A stretch of DNA of 64,000 nt from Betaproteobacteria bacterium (GTDB lineage: Bacteria > Pseudomonadota > Gammaproteobacteria > Burkholderiales > Burkholderiaceae_C): NCBI GenBank assembly GCA_009925585.1, contig RFYK01000002.1, positions 1 to 64,000 on the forward strand, given 5' to 3'. Within the stretch, counting starts at the first letter, position 1, and each line of letters begins with the position of its first letter. A model generated the notes under the pieces. The model did not search any database and was not told where the DNA came from. It saw only the letters and a program-made list of their open reading frames with translations. Shown here piece after piece: positions 49,375 to 57,980 of this stretch. The translations under genes were made by a program, and so were the position numbers.

Positions 49375-50589
49375 ATGCAAGAAAGAATCATCGCCACTTA
49401 CCACTTGACCACGCATGATGACCCAGAACGCACGGCATCATTGATCGCGGGCGAGCAGTCCAGTGGCACCTTTGTGGCCATTCCGGGCGAAGACGAGGCG
49501 CTCAAAGCGCGTGCTGCAGCCACTTACGACATTGCACCATTGGATGAACAACCGCCCTCAGGTCAACCACGGCATTACCGTTTGACACTGTCTTGGCCTT
49601 TGGCGAACTTGGGACCATCGTTGCCCAACTTGATGGCAACAGTCGCGGGGAATTTGTATGAATTGAGGCCTGTTCGCAGTTTGCGTTTGCTGGATTTGTC
49701 GTTGCCCGAAGCGTTTGCCAAAGCTTATCCTGGGCCTGCGTTTGGCATCGCTGGCACCCGGGAATTGACGGGCGTGCCGCTCGCGCCTTTGATTGGAACC
49801 ATCATCAAACCGTCCGTTGGGTTGAGCGCGGTGGACACCGCCGCGATGGTGGCCCAGTTGTGCGAGGCAGGCATCGATTTCATCAAGGACGATGAGTTGC
49901 AAGCCGATGGGCCTGCTTGCCCGTTTGATGAACGTGTTCGGCTTTGCATGCAAGTCATACGCAGCCACGCCGAGCGCAGCGGCCGCAAAGTCATGTACGC
50001 ATTCAACCTCACAGGCGAACTCGATGAGATGCGCAGACGGCATGACTTGGTGGTGGCAGAAGGTGGCACTGCGGTGATGCTGGGCCTGAACTCGGTGGGC
50101 ATGAGCGGCTTCAATGCGTTTCGTAAACACGCGCAATTACCCATCCATGCACACCGCAATGGATGGGGTTATGTGCAGTCGGGTTGGTCTTATGTGGCGT
50201 GGCAAAAACTCTGGCGTTTGGCGGGGGTGGATCACATGCATGTGAATGGCATTGCCAACAAATTTCAAGAAGACGACGACAGCGTCATCGCTTCAGCCCG
50301 TGCATGTTTGTCCCCGATGTTTCCAGACAAAGCCTGTACTGTGATGCCCGTGTTTTCATCCGGCCAAACCGTGATGCAGGCGCACCCTACTTGGCAACGT
50401 TTGCAATCACCCGATTTGATTTTTTTGGCCGGTGGCGGATTGTTTGCGCACCCGGGCGGTATCGCGGCAGGCGTCAACGCGTTGAGACAAGCATGGGAAG
50501 CTGCTGTTCATGGCATTCCCTTGCAAGCAGCAGCTAACTCCCATCGCGAATTGCGTGAAGCCATCGTGACATTTGGTGCGAACAAATGA
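49375..50589 (+). CDS. RuBisCO-like protein (form IV; OiaX-like candidate)
   Basis: A 404-residue member of the RuBisCO large-chain superfamily. Lys145 in GTIIKPSVGLS corresponds to the catalytic Lys175 of spinach, and Ser replaces its Lys177. Lys171-Asp172-Asp173-Glu174 (FIKDDE) keeps the carbamylated Lys and both metal ligands. HAHRNGWG keeps His294/Arg295, and DHMHVNGIANKF keeps His327 and the loop-6 Lys. The Ser379 region reads LAGGGLF. These changes exclude a normal CO2-fixing enzyme. The DUF1537 kinase gene overlaps its stop by ATGA, a pair described for 3-oxo-isoapionate-4-phosphate decarboxylase (OiaX) and its kinase (OiaK). That role is inferred. Confidence 0.85.
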   Translation: MQERIIATYHLTTHDDPERTASLIAGEQSSGTFVAIPGEDEALKARAAATYDIAPLDEQPPSGQPRHYRLTLSWPLANLGPSLPNLMATVAGNLYELRPVRSLRLLDLSLPEAFAKAYPGPAFGIAGTRELTGVPLAPLIGTIIKPSVGLSAVDTAAMVAQLCEAGIDFIKDDELQADGPACPFDERVRLCMQVIRSHAERSGRKVMYAFNLTGELDEMRRRHDLVVAEGGTAVMLGLNSVGMSGFNAFRKHAQLPIHAHRNGWGYVQSGWSYVAWQKLWRLAGVDHMHVNGIANKFQEDDDSVIASARACLSPMFPDKACTVMPVFSSGQTVMQAHPTWQRLQSPDLIFLAGGGLFAHPGGIAAGVNALRQAWEAAVHGIPLQAAANSHRELREAIVTFGANK

Positions 50590-51950
50590 CACAGACTGCA
50601 TTGCGCGCCAAGTTGCTTTTTTATGGCGATGATTTCACTGGCGCATCCGACAACGCAGCCCAATTTGCCAGGCATGGTTTGCGTACCCAGCTTTTTTTCC
50701 ATCCCCCGAGCTTGGAGGCCTTGCATGAAGCTGCCAGGCAATGTGATGTGGTGGGTGTGGCTGGGACGGCGCGTTCATTGGACTTGGCCGCCATGTCCGA
50801 AGAACTGCGGCCTGTGTTGCAAGATTTCGCCGCATTGAACATTCCACTGGTGCAATACAAATGCTGTTCAACCTTTGACAGCTCGCCACAGACCGGCAGC
50901 TTGGGTCACGCCATTCAACTGATGCAAGCCACTTGGCCTGATGGTCTGGTGCCTGTGGTTGCAGCGGCGCCAGAGTTCGGCAGGTACACCGTGTTTGGCC
51001 ATCACTTTGCTCGCGCCGGCGCGGACGTTCACCGGCTCGACAGGCATCCAGTCATGTCGGTACACCCCGTCACGCCCATGCACGAATCGGATTTGCGTCA
51101 GGTGTTGTCATCCCAGGGGGTGGAGTGTGATGCCGGCGTCGATCTTCGTTGCTTGGACCAAGCGGTTGATGACCCTTCAAAGCTCGTGCACCCATTGTCG
51201 AATGCCCGCACTGCCGTGTTTGATGGTTACACGCAACAACACATGGTGACAACGGCTGCTGCGTTGTCGGCAATGTCAAAGCATCGCCCAGTGTGTGCCA
51301 TGGCCTCGCAAGGTTTGGCGCATGGGCTTGGTCAACATTGGCGTGAAAGTGGTCATACGCAAGAACCTCAGCCCATCCAGCAATTGGCCGCGACGGATCG
51401 CTTGTTGGTGCTGTCAGGCAGTTGCTCGGCGCTGTCCGCTTCACAAATTGCATATGCCCAGCGCGAAGGTTTTGTGTGCTTGCGGATGGACCACCCCGCA
51501 TGGTTGGAACAAAACCCTTTGGTGTTGACTGAGTTGCAATGGCAAATGTTGCAAGCCCTGAGTTCAGGTCGCAGCGTGGTGATTTACACCGCGCTGGGTC
51601 CGGATGACCCAAGTAACCAAACATGGCGAAACTTGTCATCAGGCTGGGCGTCGGGTGAACTCAGTCGGCGCATCGGGCAGTGCTTTTCAATGTTGGCTGG
51701 ACAGGCTTTTCGCGAAACCGGTCTTCAGCGTTTGGTGGTGGCTGGAGGTGATTCATCCAGTTACACCATGCGTGCGTTGGGCGCGCAAGCATTACAGCCG
51801 ATGGCCAGCCACTTTTCACAAAATGCGCATTTCTCTCGATTGGTTTCTGCCGATGCGAGCATCCATGGCAAAGAAGTGTTGCTCAAAGGGGGTCAAGTGG
51901 GCGCGGACCATCTGTATGGTTTGGCTTTGACCGGTTTTGGTTTGAATTGA
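50586..51950 (+). CDS. Four-carbon acid sugar kinase family protein (DUF1537; OiaK-like candidate)
   Basis: A 454-residue DUF1537 kinase. The N-terminal substrate motif GDDFTGASDNAAQF, the YKCCSTFDSSPQTGSLGHA segment and the C-terminal ATP-binding region (VVAGGDSSSYTMRALGA, then LKGGQVGADHLYG) are clear. Family members phosphorylate sugar acids such as erythronate, threonate or 3-oxo-isoapionate. The coupling to the RuBisCO-like gene points to the last of these. It ends 22 bases before the remains of ldcA. No apionate oxidoisomerase, lactonase, transporter or regulator gene is next to it. Confidence 0.85.
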   Translation: MTQTALRAKLLFYGDDFTGASDNAAQFARHGLRTQLFFHPPSLEALHEAARQCDVVGVAGTARSLDLAAMSEELRPVLQDFAALNIPLVQYKCCSTFDSSPQTGSLGHAIQLMQATWPDGLVPVVAAAPEFGRYTVFGHHFARAGADVHRLDRHPVMSVHPVTPMHESDLRQVLSSQGVECDAGVDLRCLDQAVDDPSKLVHPLSNARTAVFDGYTQQHMVTTAAALSAMSKHRPVCAMASQGLAHGLGQHWRESGHTQEPQPIQQLAATDRLLVLSGSCSALSASQIAYAQREGFVCLRMDHPAWLEQNPLVLTELQWQMLQALSSGRSVVIYTALGPDDPSNQTWRNLSSGWASGELSRRIGQCFSMLAGQAFRETGLQRLVVAGGDSSSYTMRALGAQALQPMASHFSQNAHFSRLVSADASIHGKEVLLKGGQVGADHLYGLALTGFGLN

Positions 51951-51972
51951 TTCACAGGGGCTCTGTTCTTTC

Positions 51973-52877
51973 ATGCATATTTATATTTATTCACCATCTG
52001 GCGCGGTTCGCGACAAGGCTGCGTTGCGGCGCGCTGTCAAACATCTGACGCAACAAGGGCACGCACCACTAAACAACGTTTTGCGGGAGATGACCAAACC
52101 CGTGTGTTGTCTGTCTCACGCGCGGCGGCCAGCGGTGCAGACGTGGTGATGCTGACCCGAGGTGGTTATGGCATCACCCGACTGATGAAATATTTGCCCT
52201 ACAAAGCCATGGCAGCGTCTGTCAAACAAGGCACACGCTGGGTCGGACACAGCGATTTCACCGCGTTACAAATGGGCTTGTTGGCCAAGACCGGCGCACT
52301 CACCTGGGCCGGCCCGCACGCATGCATCGATTTCGGTGCGAAGGAGGTCGACGAGGTCATGCAAGATTGTTTTGACGACATGGCACAGGGCAGGGGAGAG
52401 GGCGTGGGCTGGCGATTGCCTAAAGCAGATTTGCTTCACATGCCCAAGCGAAACATGCTTGCTGAGGAAGCCGTGTTGTGGGGAGGCAATCTGAGCGTGT
52501 TGTGCAGTTTGGTCGGCACACCGTATTTGCCTGCGGTCGAGAAGGGCGTGTTGTTCTTGGAAGATGTGGCTGAGCATCCTTATCGCATCGAACGCATGTT
52601 GACACAGTTGCTGAACGCCGGCGTGTTAGCCCGGCAACAAGCGATTGTGTTGGGGCAATTCTCTGACTACACATTGACCAAGCATGACCAAGGCTTCAAG
52701 CTGGACTCGGTGGTCAATGGCTTGCGTGACCAGCTCAAAGTGCCTGTCCTGACGGGCTTGCCTTTTGGCCATGTGTCTACCAAAGTGTGTTTGCCAGTGG
52801 GGCGAAAAGTGAGCCTCTTGCGTGAGGACCGCGAGGCTTTTTTGTTGTGGGCGCATCCAGCACACCATGCGCATTGA
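51973..52877 (+). pseudogene. ldcA: LD-carboxypeptidase (LdcA) with frameshifting deletion
   Basis: ATG 51973 opens a normal LdcA N-terminus (HIYIYSPSGAVRDKAALRR ... HLTQQGHA). At about 52064-52066 the frame is lost: the reading continues in another frame as KQRFAGDDQTRVLSVSRAAASGADVV, and about seven residues (the usual VEVD... strand) are missing. The downstream frame keeps catalytic Ser (WVGHSDFTAL), Glu (FLEDVAEHPYRIERM) and His (LPFGHVSTK). The first frame stops at about 52146. LdcA trims tetrapeptides of recycled murein in the cytoplasm; this copy is probably inactive unless the sequence is wrong. Confidence 0.85.
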
Positions 52878-52925
52878 CGCCCCGTCTACAATGGTTTGAG
52901 CTTGTAAAACACAGACAGAAACCAC

Positions 52926-54356
52926 ATGAAAACCTATCGCAACCATTACATCAACGGTGCTTGGCAAGCCGCCACATCACCTGCTTTTTTTGAAGTGCAC
53001 GACGCCAGCACCGAAGAAGTCATGGCAACCGTGCCGCAAGGTACCGCAGATGAAGCTGCGCAAGCGGTGCTCGCTGCGCATGCTGCATTTCCTGCTTGGT
53101 CAGCATTGAGTGTGGAAGAACGTTGTCAGTACATCGACAACATCGTGGCTGGTCTCAAGGCGCGAACCGATGAAATGGCGACAGCCATTGCCCGTGAAGT
53201 GGGCATGCCCATCAAGCTCGCCAAAATGGTTCAAGTTGGCGGCCCAGTATTCAATTGGGGCAACGCCGCCAAGGTCGCACGTGCTTTTCATTACGAAGAA
53301 AAAGTAGGCCATTCGTTGGTAGTGCGTGAGCCGATTGGAGTGGTTGGTTGCATCACCCCGTGGAATTTCCCTTTGAACCAAATCACCCTGAAAATTGCAC
53401 CGGCGTTGGCCTCGGGTTGCACGGTGGTGCTCAAACCCAGCGAAATTGCACCGGTCAACGCGATGATATTGGCCGAGATCATTCATGAGGCTGGTTTGCC
53501 TGCTGGTGTGTTCAACCTCGTGAATGGCGCAGGCCCCGTGGTGGGCGAAGTATTGGCCAGTCATCCTCAAGTGGACATGGTCAGTTTCACAGGCTCTACG
53601 CGTGCGGGCAAACGAGTCGCCGCTTTGGCTGCCGAAACTGTCAAGCGCGTCACACTTGAGCTGGGGGGCAAATCCGCCAGCGTCATCTTGCCGGATGCGG
53701 ATTTGGCGGCAGCGGTCAAGGGCACTTTGGCTGCCTGTTTTCTCAACAGCGGACAAACTTGCTCAGCCCACACCCGTCTGTTGGTGCCTGAATCCAAGTA
53801 CGAAGAAGTCAAAACCCTTTTGCAAGCTGGCATTGCCAAATACCCGTTGGGCCCCAGCTTGGCTGAAGACACCCGTTTAGGACCCTTGATCACCGCGAAC
53901 CAGCGCGAACGCGTGCTGGGCTTCATCGAACAAGGCCTGAAAGAAGGTGCAGAGTTGATTGCAGGCGGAACCGCCAAGCCGCCATTTGACAAGGGCTATT
54001 TCGTGCAGCCCACGGCGTTGAGGGTCAAGCCCAATGACACCTTGGCCAGAGAAGAAATTTTCGGCCCGGTGCTGGTCGTGTTGACGTACCAAGACGAAGA
54101 CGAAGCGGCTCGCATTGCCAACGACACGATTTATGGCTTGGGCGGCGGCGTCTGGAGCGGCTCCGATGAACACGCCATGGCATTTGCAAGGCGCATGCGC
54201 ACCGGCCAAGTTGACATCAATGGCGCGCCGTTCAACGGCAACGCGCCGTTCGGTGGCTACAAACAATCAGGCAATGGCCGCGAAAACGGGAAGTATGGGT
54301 TTGAGGAATTCTTGGAGTTCAAAGCCATTCAACTCAAGCCTGCCGACAAATCCTGA
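52926..54356 (+). CDS. Aldehyde dehydrogenase
   Basis: A 476-residue NAD(P)-dependent aldehyde dehydrogenase. TPWNFPLNQI, the cofactor loop FTGSTRAGKRV, the general base Glu in LELGGKSA, the catalytic Cys in NSGQTCSAHTR and EEIFGPVL are present. The substrate is unknown. A TACAAT at 52887-52892 may be its -10, so it could be transcribed apart from the genes upstream. It may nevertheless serve the neighbouring carbohydrate or dehalogenation steps (oxidising a resulting aldehyde); that is speculation. Confidence 0.92.
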   Translation: MKTYRNHYINGAWQAATSPAFFEVHDASTEEVMATVPQGTADEAAQAVLAAHAAFPAWSALSVEERCQYIDNIVAGLKARTDEMATAIAREVGMPIKLAKMVQVGGPVFNWGNAAKVARAFHYEEKVGHSLVVREPIGVVGCITPWNFPLNQITLKIAPALASGCTVVLKPSEIAPVNAMILAEIIHEAGLPAGVFNLVNGAGPVVGEVLASHPQVDMVSFTGSTRAGKRVAALAAETVKRVTLELGGKSASVILPDADLAAAVKGTLAACFLNSGQTCSAHTRLLVPESKYEEVKTLLQAGIAKYPLGPSLAEDTRLGPLITANQRERVLGFIEQGLKEGAELIAGGTAKPPFDKGYFVQPTALRVKPNDTLAREEIFGPVLVVLTYQDEDEAARIANDTIYGLGGGVWSGSDEHAMAFARRMRTGQVDINGAPFNGNAPFGGYKQSGNGRENGKYGFEEFLEFKAIQLKPADKS

Positions 54357-54376
54357 CCCCTTATTCATTTAATACG

Positions 54377-55003
54377 ATGCATATTATGTTAAGTCAAACA
54401 AACACATCTTCAATTCGTTCGTGGGCCCTGACCATCGCTGGTTGCTTGGTGTCTGCCCTGGGTCTGGCGCAACCCGGACCTGGCCCCAACGAAAAAGCCA
54501 TGCAAGAAACCAGAGACATCGCAGCAGCGATGTTGAAGGAGCTTGGACAAACCTTGCAAACGGCCATGGCCAATGGCGGACCGGAAAACGCCATTGGCGT
54601 GTGCAAAACCCAAGCCCCAGAGATTGCCCAAAACTTGTCGAGCAAATACCAAGTGCAAGTGGCGCGCGTGGGCACTCGTGCCAGAAACCCTGTCATGGGC
54701 GTCGCCAATGAATGGCAATCACAGGCGCTCAAGCAATTTGAATCTCGTTTGGCGCGGGGCGACAAGCCCTATGACATCGAGTTTGTGCAACTGACCAAAT
54801 CCGGTGCTTACGATTTGGAATTGCGTTATGCCAAACCGATTGTTTTGCAGCCGATGTGTACCGCATGTCATGGAAGCCCTGACCAAATTTCTCCAGAAGT
54901 CAAAGCCAAGCTAGAACAGCTTTACCCGAATGACAAGGCCGTGAACTACAAGCCTGGCGAATTGCGAGGTGCGGTGGTTGTCACTCGGATTTTGTCGCAT
55001 TGA
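54377..55003 (+). CDS. DUF3365 (Tll0287-like) c-type haem protein, exported
   Basis: A 208-residue protein with a signal peptide (hydrophobic WALTIAGCLVSALGLA), a helical N-terminal half and one c-type haem site CTACHG near the C-terminus (54856-54873). DUF3365 proteins bind haem in the periplasm or as sensors; electron transfer or redox sensing is plausible. Another ATG three codons in (54386) may be the true start; neither has a ribosome site. Its end overlaps the ankyrin gene by 23 bases on the opposite strand. Confidence 0.8.
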   Translation: MHIMLSQTNTSSIRSWALTIAGCLVSALGLAQPGPGPNEKAMQETRDIAAAMLKELGQTLQTAMANGGPENAIGVCKTQAPEIAQNLSSKYQVQVARVGTRARNPVMGVANEWQSQALKQFESRLARGDKPYDIEFVQLTKSGAYDLELRYAKPIVLQPMCTACHGSPDQISPEVKAKLEQLYPNDKAVNYKPGELRGAVVVTRILSH

Positions 55004-55505
55004 CGCGTGAGGCGGGATAACGCTGGTTCCAATCATTCAAAAAAGCCTCTATGTAATAAATTGCATCCTGACCTTCGGGATGAACAGAGTGTTTGGCAAA
55101 CTCCAAGGCGTTTAATCCCAGCTTGTTTTCTATGCGCGGATCCGCGCCCTCTTCCAACAACAATTTCACTGCAGCAGGTGTACCGTACCTTGCTGCCATC
55201 ATCAAAGGTGTGGTGCCGTTGGGGGACTCCGCATCCAGGTAGGCATCGTTTTCCATCAACAAACGCATCATTTGGACATGGCCTTTGGTGGCCGCGTAAT
55301 GCAATGGCGTCCAGCCTTTTTTGCTGACTTCTGCGCCTGTCCCTTTTTCATTCACCGTATTGGGGTCAAACCCTCTGTCCAGAAGTTGTTGGATGGTGTC
55401 TGGTCGATCAAATTCGATGGCTGAAAAAAAATCTTCGTAGCTGCCAGCCCAGGCAGTGACCGAACAACACAGACCGACGATCAAGGACACAACACGGGTT
55501 CTCAA
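54981..55505 (-). CDS. Exported ankyrin-repeat protein
   Basis: A roughly 174-residue protein with a signal peptide (RTRVVSLIVGLCCSVTAWAG) and at least three ankyrin repeats (GWTPLHYAATKGHVQMMRLL, GTTPLMMAARYGTPAAVKLL, LGLNALEFAKHS). It is likely periplasmic and binds proteins; partner unknown. I prefer the TTG at 55505, with AGGA about seven bases upstream and a classical signal sequence. An ATG at 55553 would add 16 residues but overlaps the pglL-like gene. Confidence 0.78.
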   Translation of the reverse strand: MRTRVVSLIVGLCCSVTAWAGSYEDFFSAIEFDRPDTIQQLLDRGFDPNTVNEKGTGAEVSKKGWTPLHYAATKGHVQMMRLLMENDAYLDAESPNGTTPLMMAARYGTPAAVKLLLEEGADPRIENKLGLNALEFAKHSVHPEGQDAIYYIEAFLNDWNQRYPASRVNATKSE

Positions 55506-55518
55506 AGGGTATTCCTGT

Positions 55519-57189
55519 TCAGTGTGGATGCGCGGATTCGCAATCAATGACATCTTTGTTGAGATCCAGTATCCACTTTTTCATGGTGTCTGGCCCCTGG
55601 GTCAGGTGCCAGACCAGTATTTTTTGCCACAGGGCGGGATTCATCCTGCATATTCTCTCAGCCAACCCCTTGGCTTTTTCTTCCTGATGGCTAAATACAT
55701 ATATTTTTAGCAAATTGTGCAGTGGAATGGCAGGTGTCAAAAAATTCGTGAGGTTGATGACTTTGTTTTGGTATTGTTCGACATTTGTTTCACGGATGTC
55801 CGCGCCATTTACCTCGATGAAGTCATCGTAGGTTTTGAACCAAAAGCTGGGACGTTCTGGCGACGTTGGTGACGATGAACCCGTGATGAATTTACCCAGT
55901 TTTTCGTTGGCATGCTTGTGGTCCATGTAGACCCAAACCACAACGGACAAATGCAATGCAAACAACACTTGAAAAAACCAGGCAGGGCATTTGAAACTCA
56001 CCACAGGCTTATCGAACACGAACGCCACCGCCACACAAAATGCAAACAAGCTGGGGGCATACCACAAGGGGTATTCGGTCATGCTGTGCATGCCAAAGAC
56101 CAGGGCCATCATCAATCCCACCGCCACAGATGGTTTCTCAGTTGACCAAATGTGTATTTGCTTAAAGGCGTAGATGAAAAACGCCAACAGCGATAAGGAA
56201 CCAGCCAATCCCAATTCCAATTGAATATGCAACAGCAGGTTATGGGCGTGGTCGAAGATGGTGTCCAGTTCTGGCCGACTGATGTGGACCCATTGAAACT
56301 GTCGCCAGCCGATGCCAACCAATGGATGTTCTTTGATTGTTTCAATCACCGCGCTGTAAATGTCTATCCGAGACTGGTTGCTTTCTGTGAATCGCTGGTA
56401 GATGTTGGCATCTGAAAAGTGCTTGAGGGGCTGAAATACATGCCAGAGGTACTTGAGCGAGTAATGAATCAACGCTTGCCAAAGCGGCAACCATGACCAG
56501 ACCCAATGCACTTGGAGTTTTCGCTTGAACACGGCACACAACACAGAAACCGCAACCACCTCAAGCAGCACAATGCGTGACATGCTGATGTTGATGGCCA
56601 GTAACAGCCAGACCATGACGGCCATTCGCCAGGCAGAAATGGGCGCCGCAGTTCGGTTTGAACCTTGCGATAAAAACACCAAAGCGATCAAACCACAAAC
56701 ACACCAAGTGCCTGCGATATTGGCTTGAGAAATGATGCCACCGGGTCGGTTGGGGTTGCCTTGCTCAATGAATGGCACCACGTATTTGATCCAAGGTGAT
56801 GCTTGAATCAAGATGACCGTGGCATTGAGCACAGCCACCACACCCACTGCCAGTAAAAATGCGTGCAACAGTTCATGCTCAAAACCGGCATTCACCCAGA
56901 TACGAACCAACATGCCCACCAACATGGCCGATAACAAATATCCGATGCCGAGCAGTGTGAAGGCCACAGACGTGGGGATCAAACCAAAGACATATTGAGC
57001 CGCAATCAGCAATGCCCAAAATCCGGTGAGCATGCCTAAGCCATTGACATGCAGGGCTTGCTTTTTTGTTTCTGGTTGCAGGGTGGTCAACAAACCCCAA
57101 AAGCCCAGCCCCGTGAATGCCAATATGTCGGGAAGGTAGCGACCGTAAATGCTGTCGGCTGGGAACGTGACCAATGGCAGGGCTACCAT
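55519..57189 (-). CDS. O-antigen ligase / PglL-type protein glycan transferase (Wzy_C family), N-terminus probably truncated
   Basis: A 556-residue polytopic membrane protein with about 11-12 hydrophobic helices. The large periplasmic loop contains HPLVGIGWRQFQWVH and FDHAHNLLLH, and a Wzy_C_2-type region follows (HSMTEYPLWYAPSLF), as in PglL O-oligosaccharyltransferases. The hydrophilic C-terminal domain runs from about residue 440. PglL moves lipid-linked glycans onto pilins or other exported proteins. Translation from ATG 57189 starts within the first hydrophobic helix: upstream codons in the same frame (Ile-Phe-Ile-Leu) extend it before an in-frame TAA. The start overlaps tatD by 311 bases, which suggests a deletion at the junction. 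Confidence 0.8.
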   Translation of the reverse strand: MVALPLVTFPADSIYGRYLPDILAFTGLGFWGLLTTLQPETKKQALHVNGLGMLTGFWALLIAAQYVFGLIPTSVAFTLLGIGYLLSAMLVGMLVRIWVNAGFEHELLHAFLLAVGVVAVLNATVILIQASPWIKYVVPFIEQGNPNRPGGIISQANIAGTWCVCGLIALVFLSQGSNRTAAPISAWRMAVMVWLLLAINISMSRIVLLEVVAVSVLCAVFKRKLQVHWVWSWLPLWQALIHYSLKYLWHVFQPLKHFSDANIYQRFTESNQSRIDIYSAVIETIKEHPLVGIGWRQFQWVHISRPELDTIFDHAHNLLLHIQLELGLAGSLSLLAFFIYAFKQIHIWSTEKPSVAVGLMMALVFGMHSMTEYPLWYAPSLFAFCVAVAFVFDKPVVSFKCPAWFFQVLFALHLSVVVWVYMDHKHANEKLGKFITGSSSPTSPERPSFWFKTYDDFIEVNGADIRETNVEQYQNKVINLTNFLTPAIPLHNLLKIYVFSHQEEKAKGLAERICRMNPALWQKILVWHLTQGPDTMKKWILDLNKDVIDCESAHPH

Positions 57190-57970
57190 CAGTATGAAAA
57201 TTTAAGAAATTTTCAGTGGTATGGGCGGCGATCGACTCATCGGACAGCCCTTTGATTTCTGCCATTTTTTTGGCCACCCAAGGAACCAATGACGGGTCAT
57301 TGGTTTTGCCGCGGTGGGGTGCTGGGGCCAAGTAAGGACTGTCCGTCTCTATCAGTATCCGGTCCAGCGGCACCCAAGCAGCAATCTCGCGCAAGTCGGT
57401 GGCGTTTTTGAAAGTCAATATGCCTGAAAAAGAAATATAGAACCCCAGGTCCAAAGCCGCTCTGGCGACTTGCGCGGTTTCAGTGAAGCAATGAAACACA
57501 CCACCTGCACTGCCTGTGGTTCCATCTTCCCCTTCTTCTTTCAAGATGGCCAAGGTGTCTGCACTGGCACTGCGTGTGTGAATGACGAGTGGTAAACCCA
57601 GCTGTCGCGCCGCACGGATGTGAACACGAAACCGGTCCCGTTGCCACGCCATGTCTTGTACCGAACGTTCGCCCAGCCGGTAGTAGTCCAGGCCAGTCTC
57701 ACCAATGCCGACCACTTTACCCAGTTGACCCAAACGCAATAAATCGTCAAGTGTCGGCTCTTGCACTTGGTCTTCATCCGGGTGAACCCCTGCTGTGCAC
57801 CAAAAATTGTCGTAAGCATTCGCGATGCTGTGCACGTCTTCAAATGTTTCCAGTCGGGTGCTGATCAACAGCGCCTTGGTGACTTGGGCAGCATGCATGT
57901 CTTGACGAATCTCTGTCAATCGAGATTGCAACTCAGGAAAATTCAGGTGGCAATGCGAATCGGTATACAT
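56879..57970 (-). CDS. tatD: TatD-family DNase with lost stop codon
   Basis: A 363-residue frame in which residues 1-258 are a complete TatD metal-dependent hydrolase. The metal ligands are in MYTDSHCHLNF, GETGLDYYR, VIHTRS, FHCFTET and ETDSPYLAP. Family proteins end soon after the TTENF motif; here the frame runs on for about 105 residues that are pglL DNA read out of frame. The tail has no family similarity. TatD enzymes remove nucleotides from 3' ends of DNA or RNA. ATG 57970 follows holB by ten bases. The activity may survive with the tail, or the stop was lost through an indel near 57200. Confidence 0.85.
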   Translation of the reverse strand: MYTDSHCHLNFPELQSRLTEIRQDMHAAQVTKALLISTRLETFEDVHSIANAYDNFWCTAGVHPDEDQVQEPTLDDLLRLGQLGKVVGIGETGLDYYRLGERSVQDMAWQRDRFRVHIRAARQLGLPLVIHTRSASADTLAILKEEGEDGTTGSAGGVFHCFTETAQVARAALDLGFYISFSGILTFKNATDLREIAAWVPLDRILIETDSPYLAPAPHRGKTNDPSLVPWVAKKMAEIKGLSDESIAAHTTENFLNFHTDGSPAIGHVPSRQHLRSLPSRHIGIHGAGLLGFVDHPATRNKKASPACQWLRHAHRILGIADCGSICLWFDPHVCGLHTARHRIFVIGHVGGHVGSYLGECRF

Positions 57971-57980
57971 CTGGCAAGGT

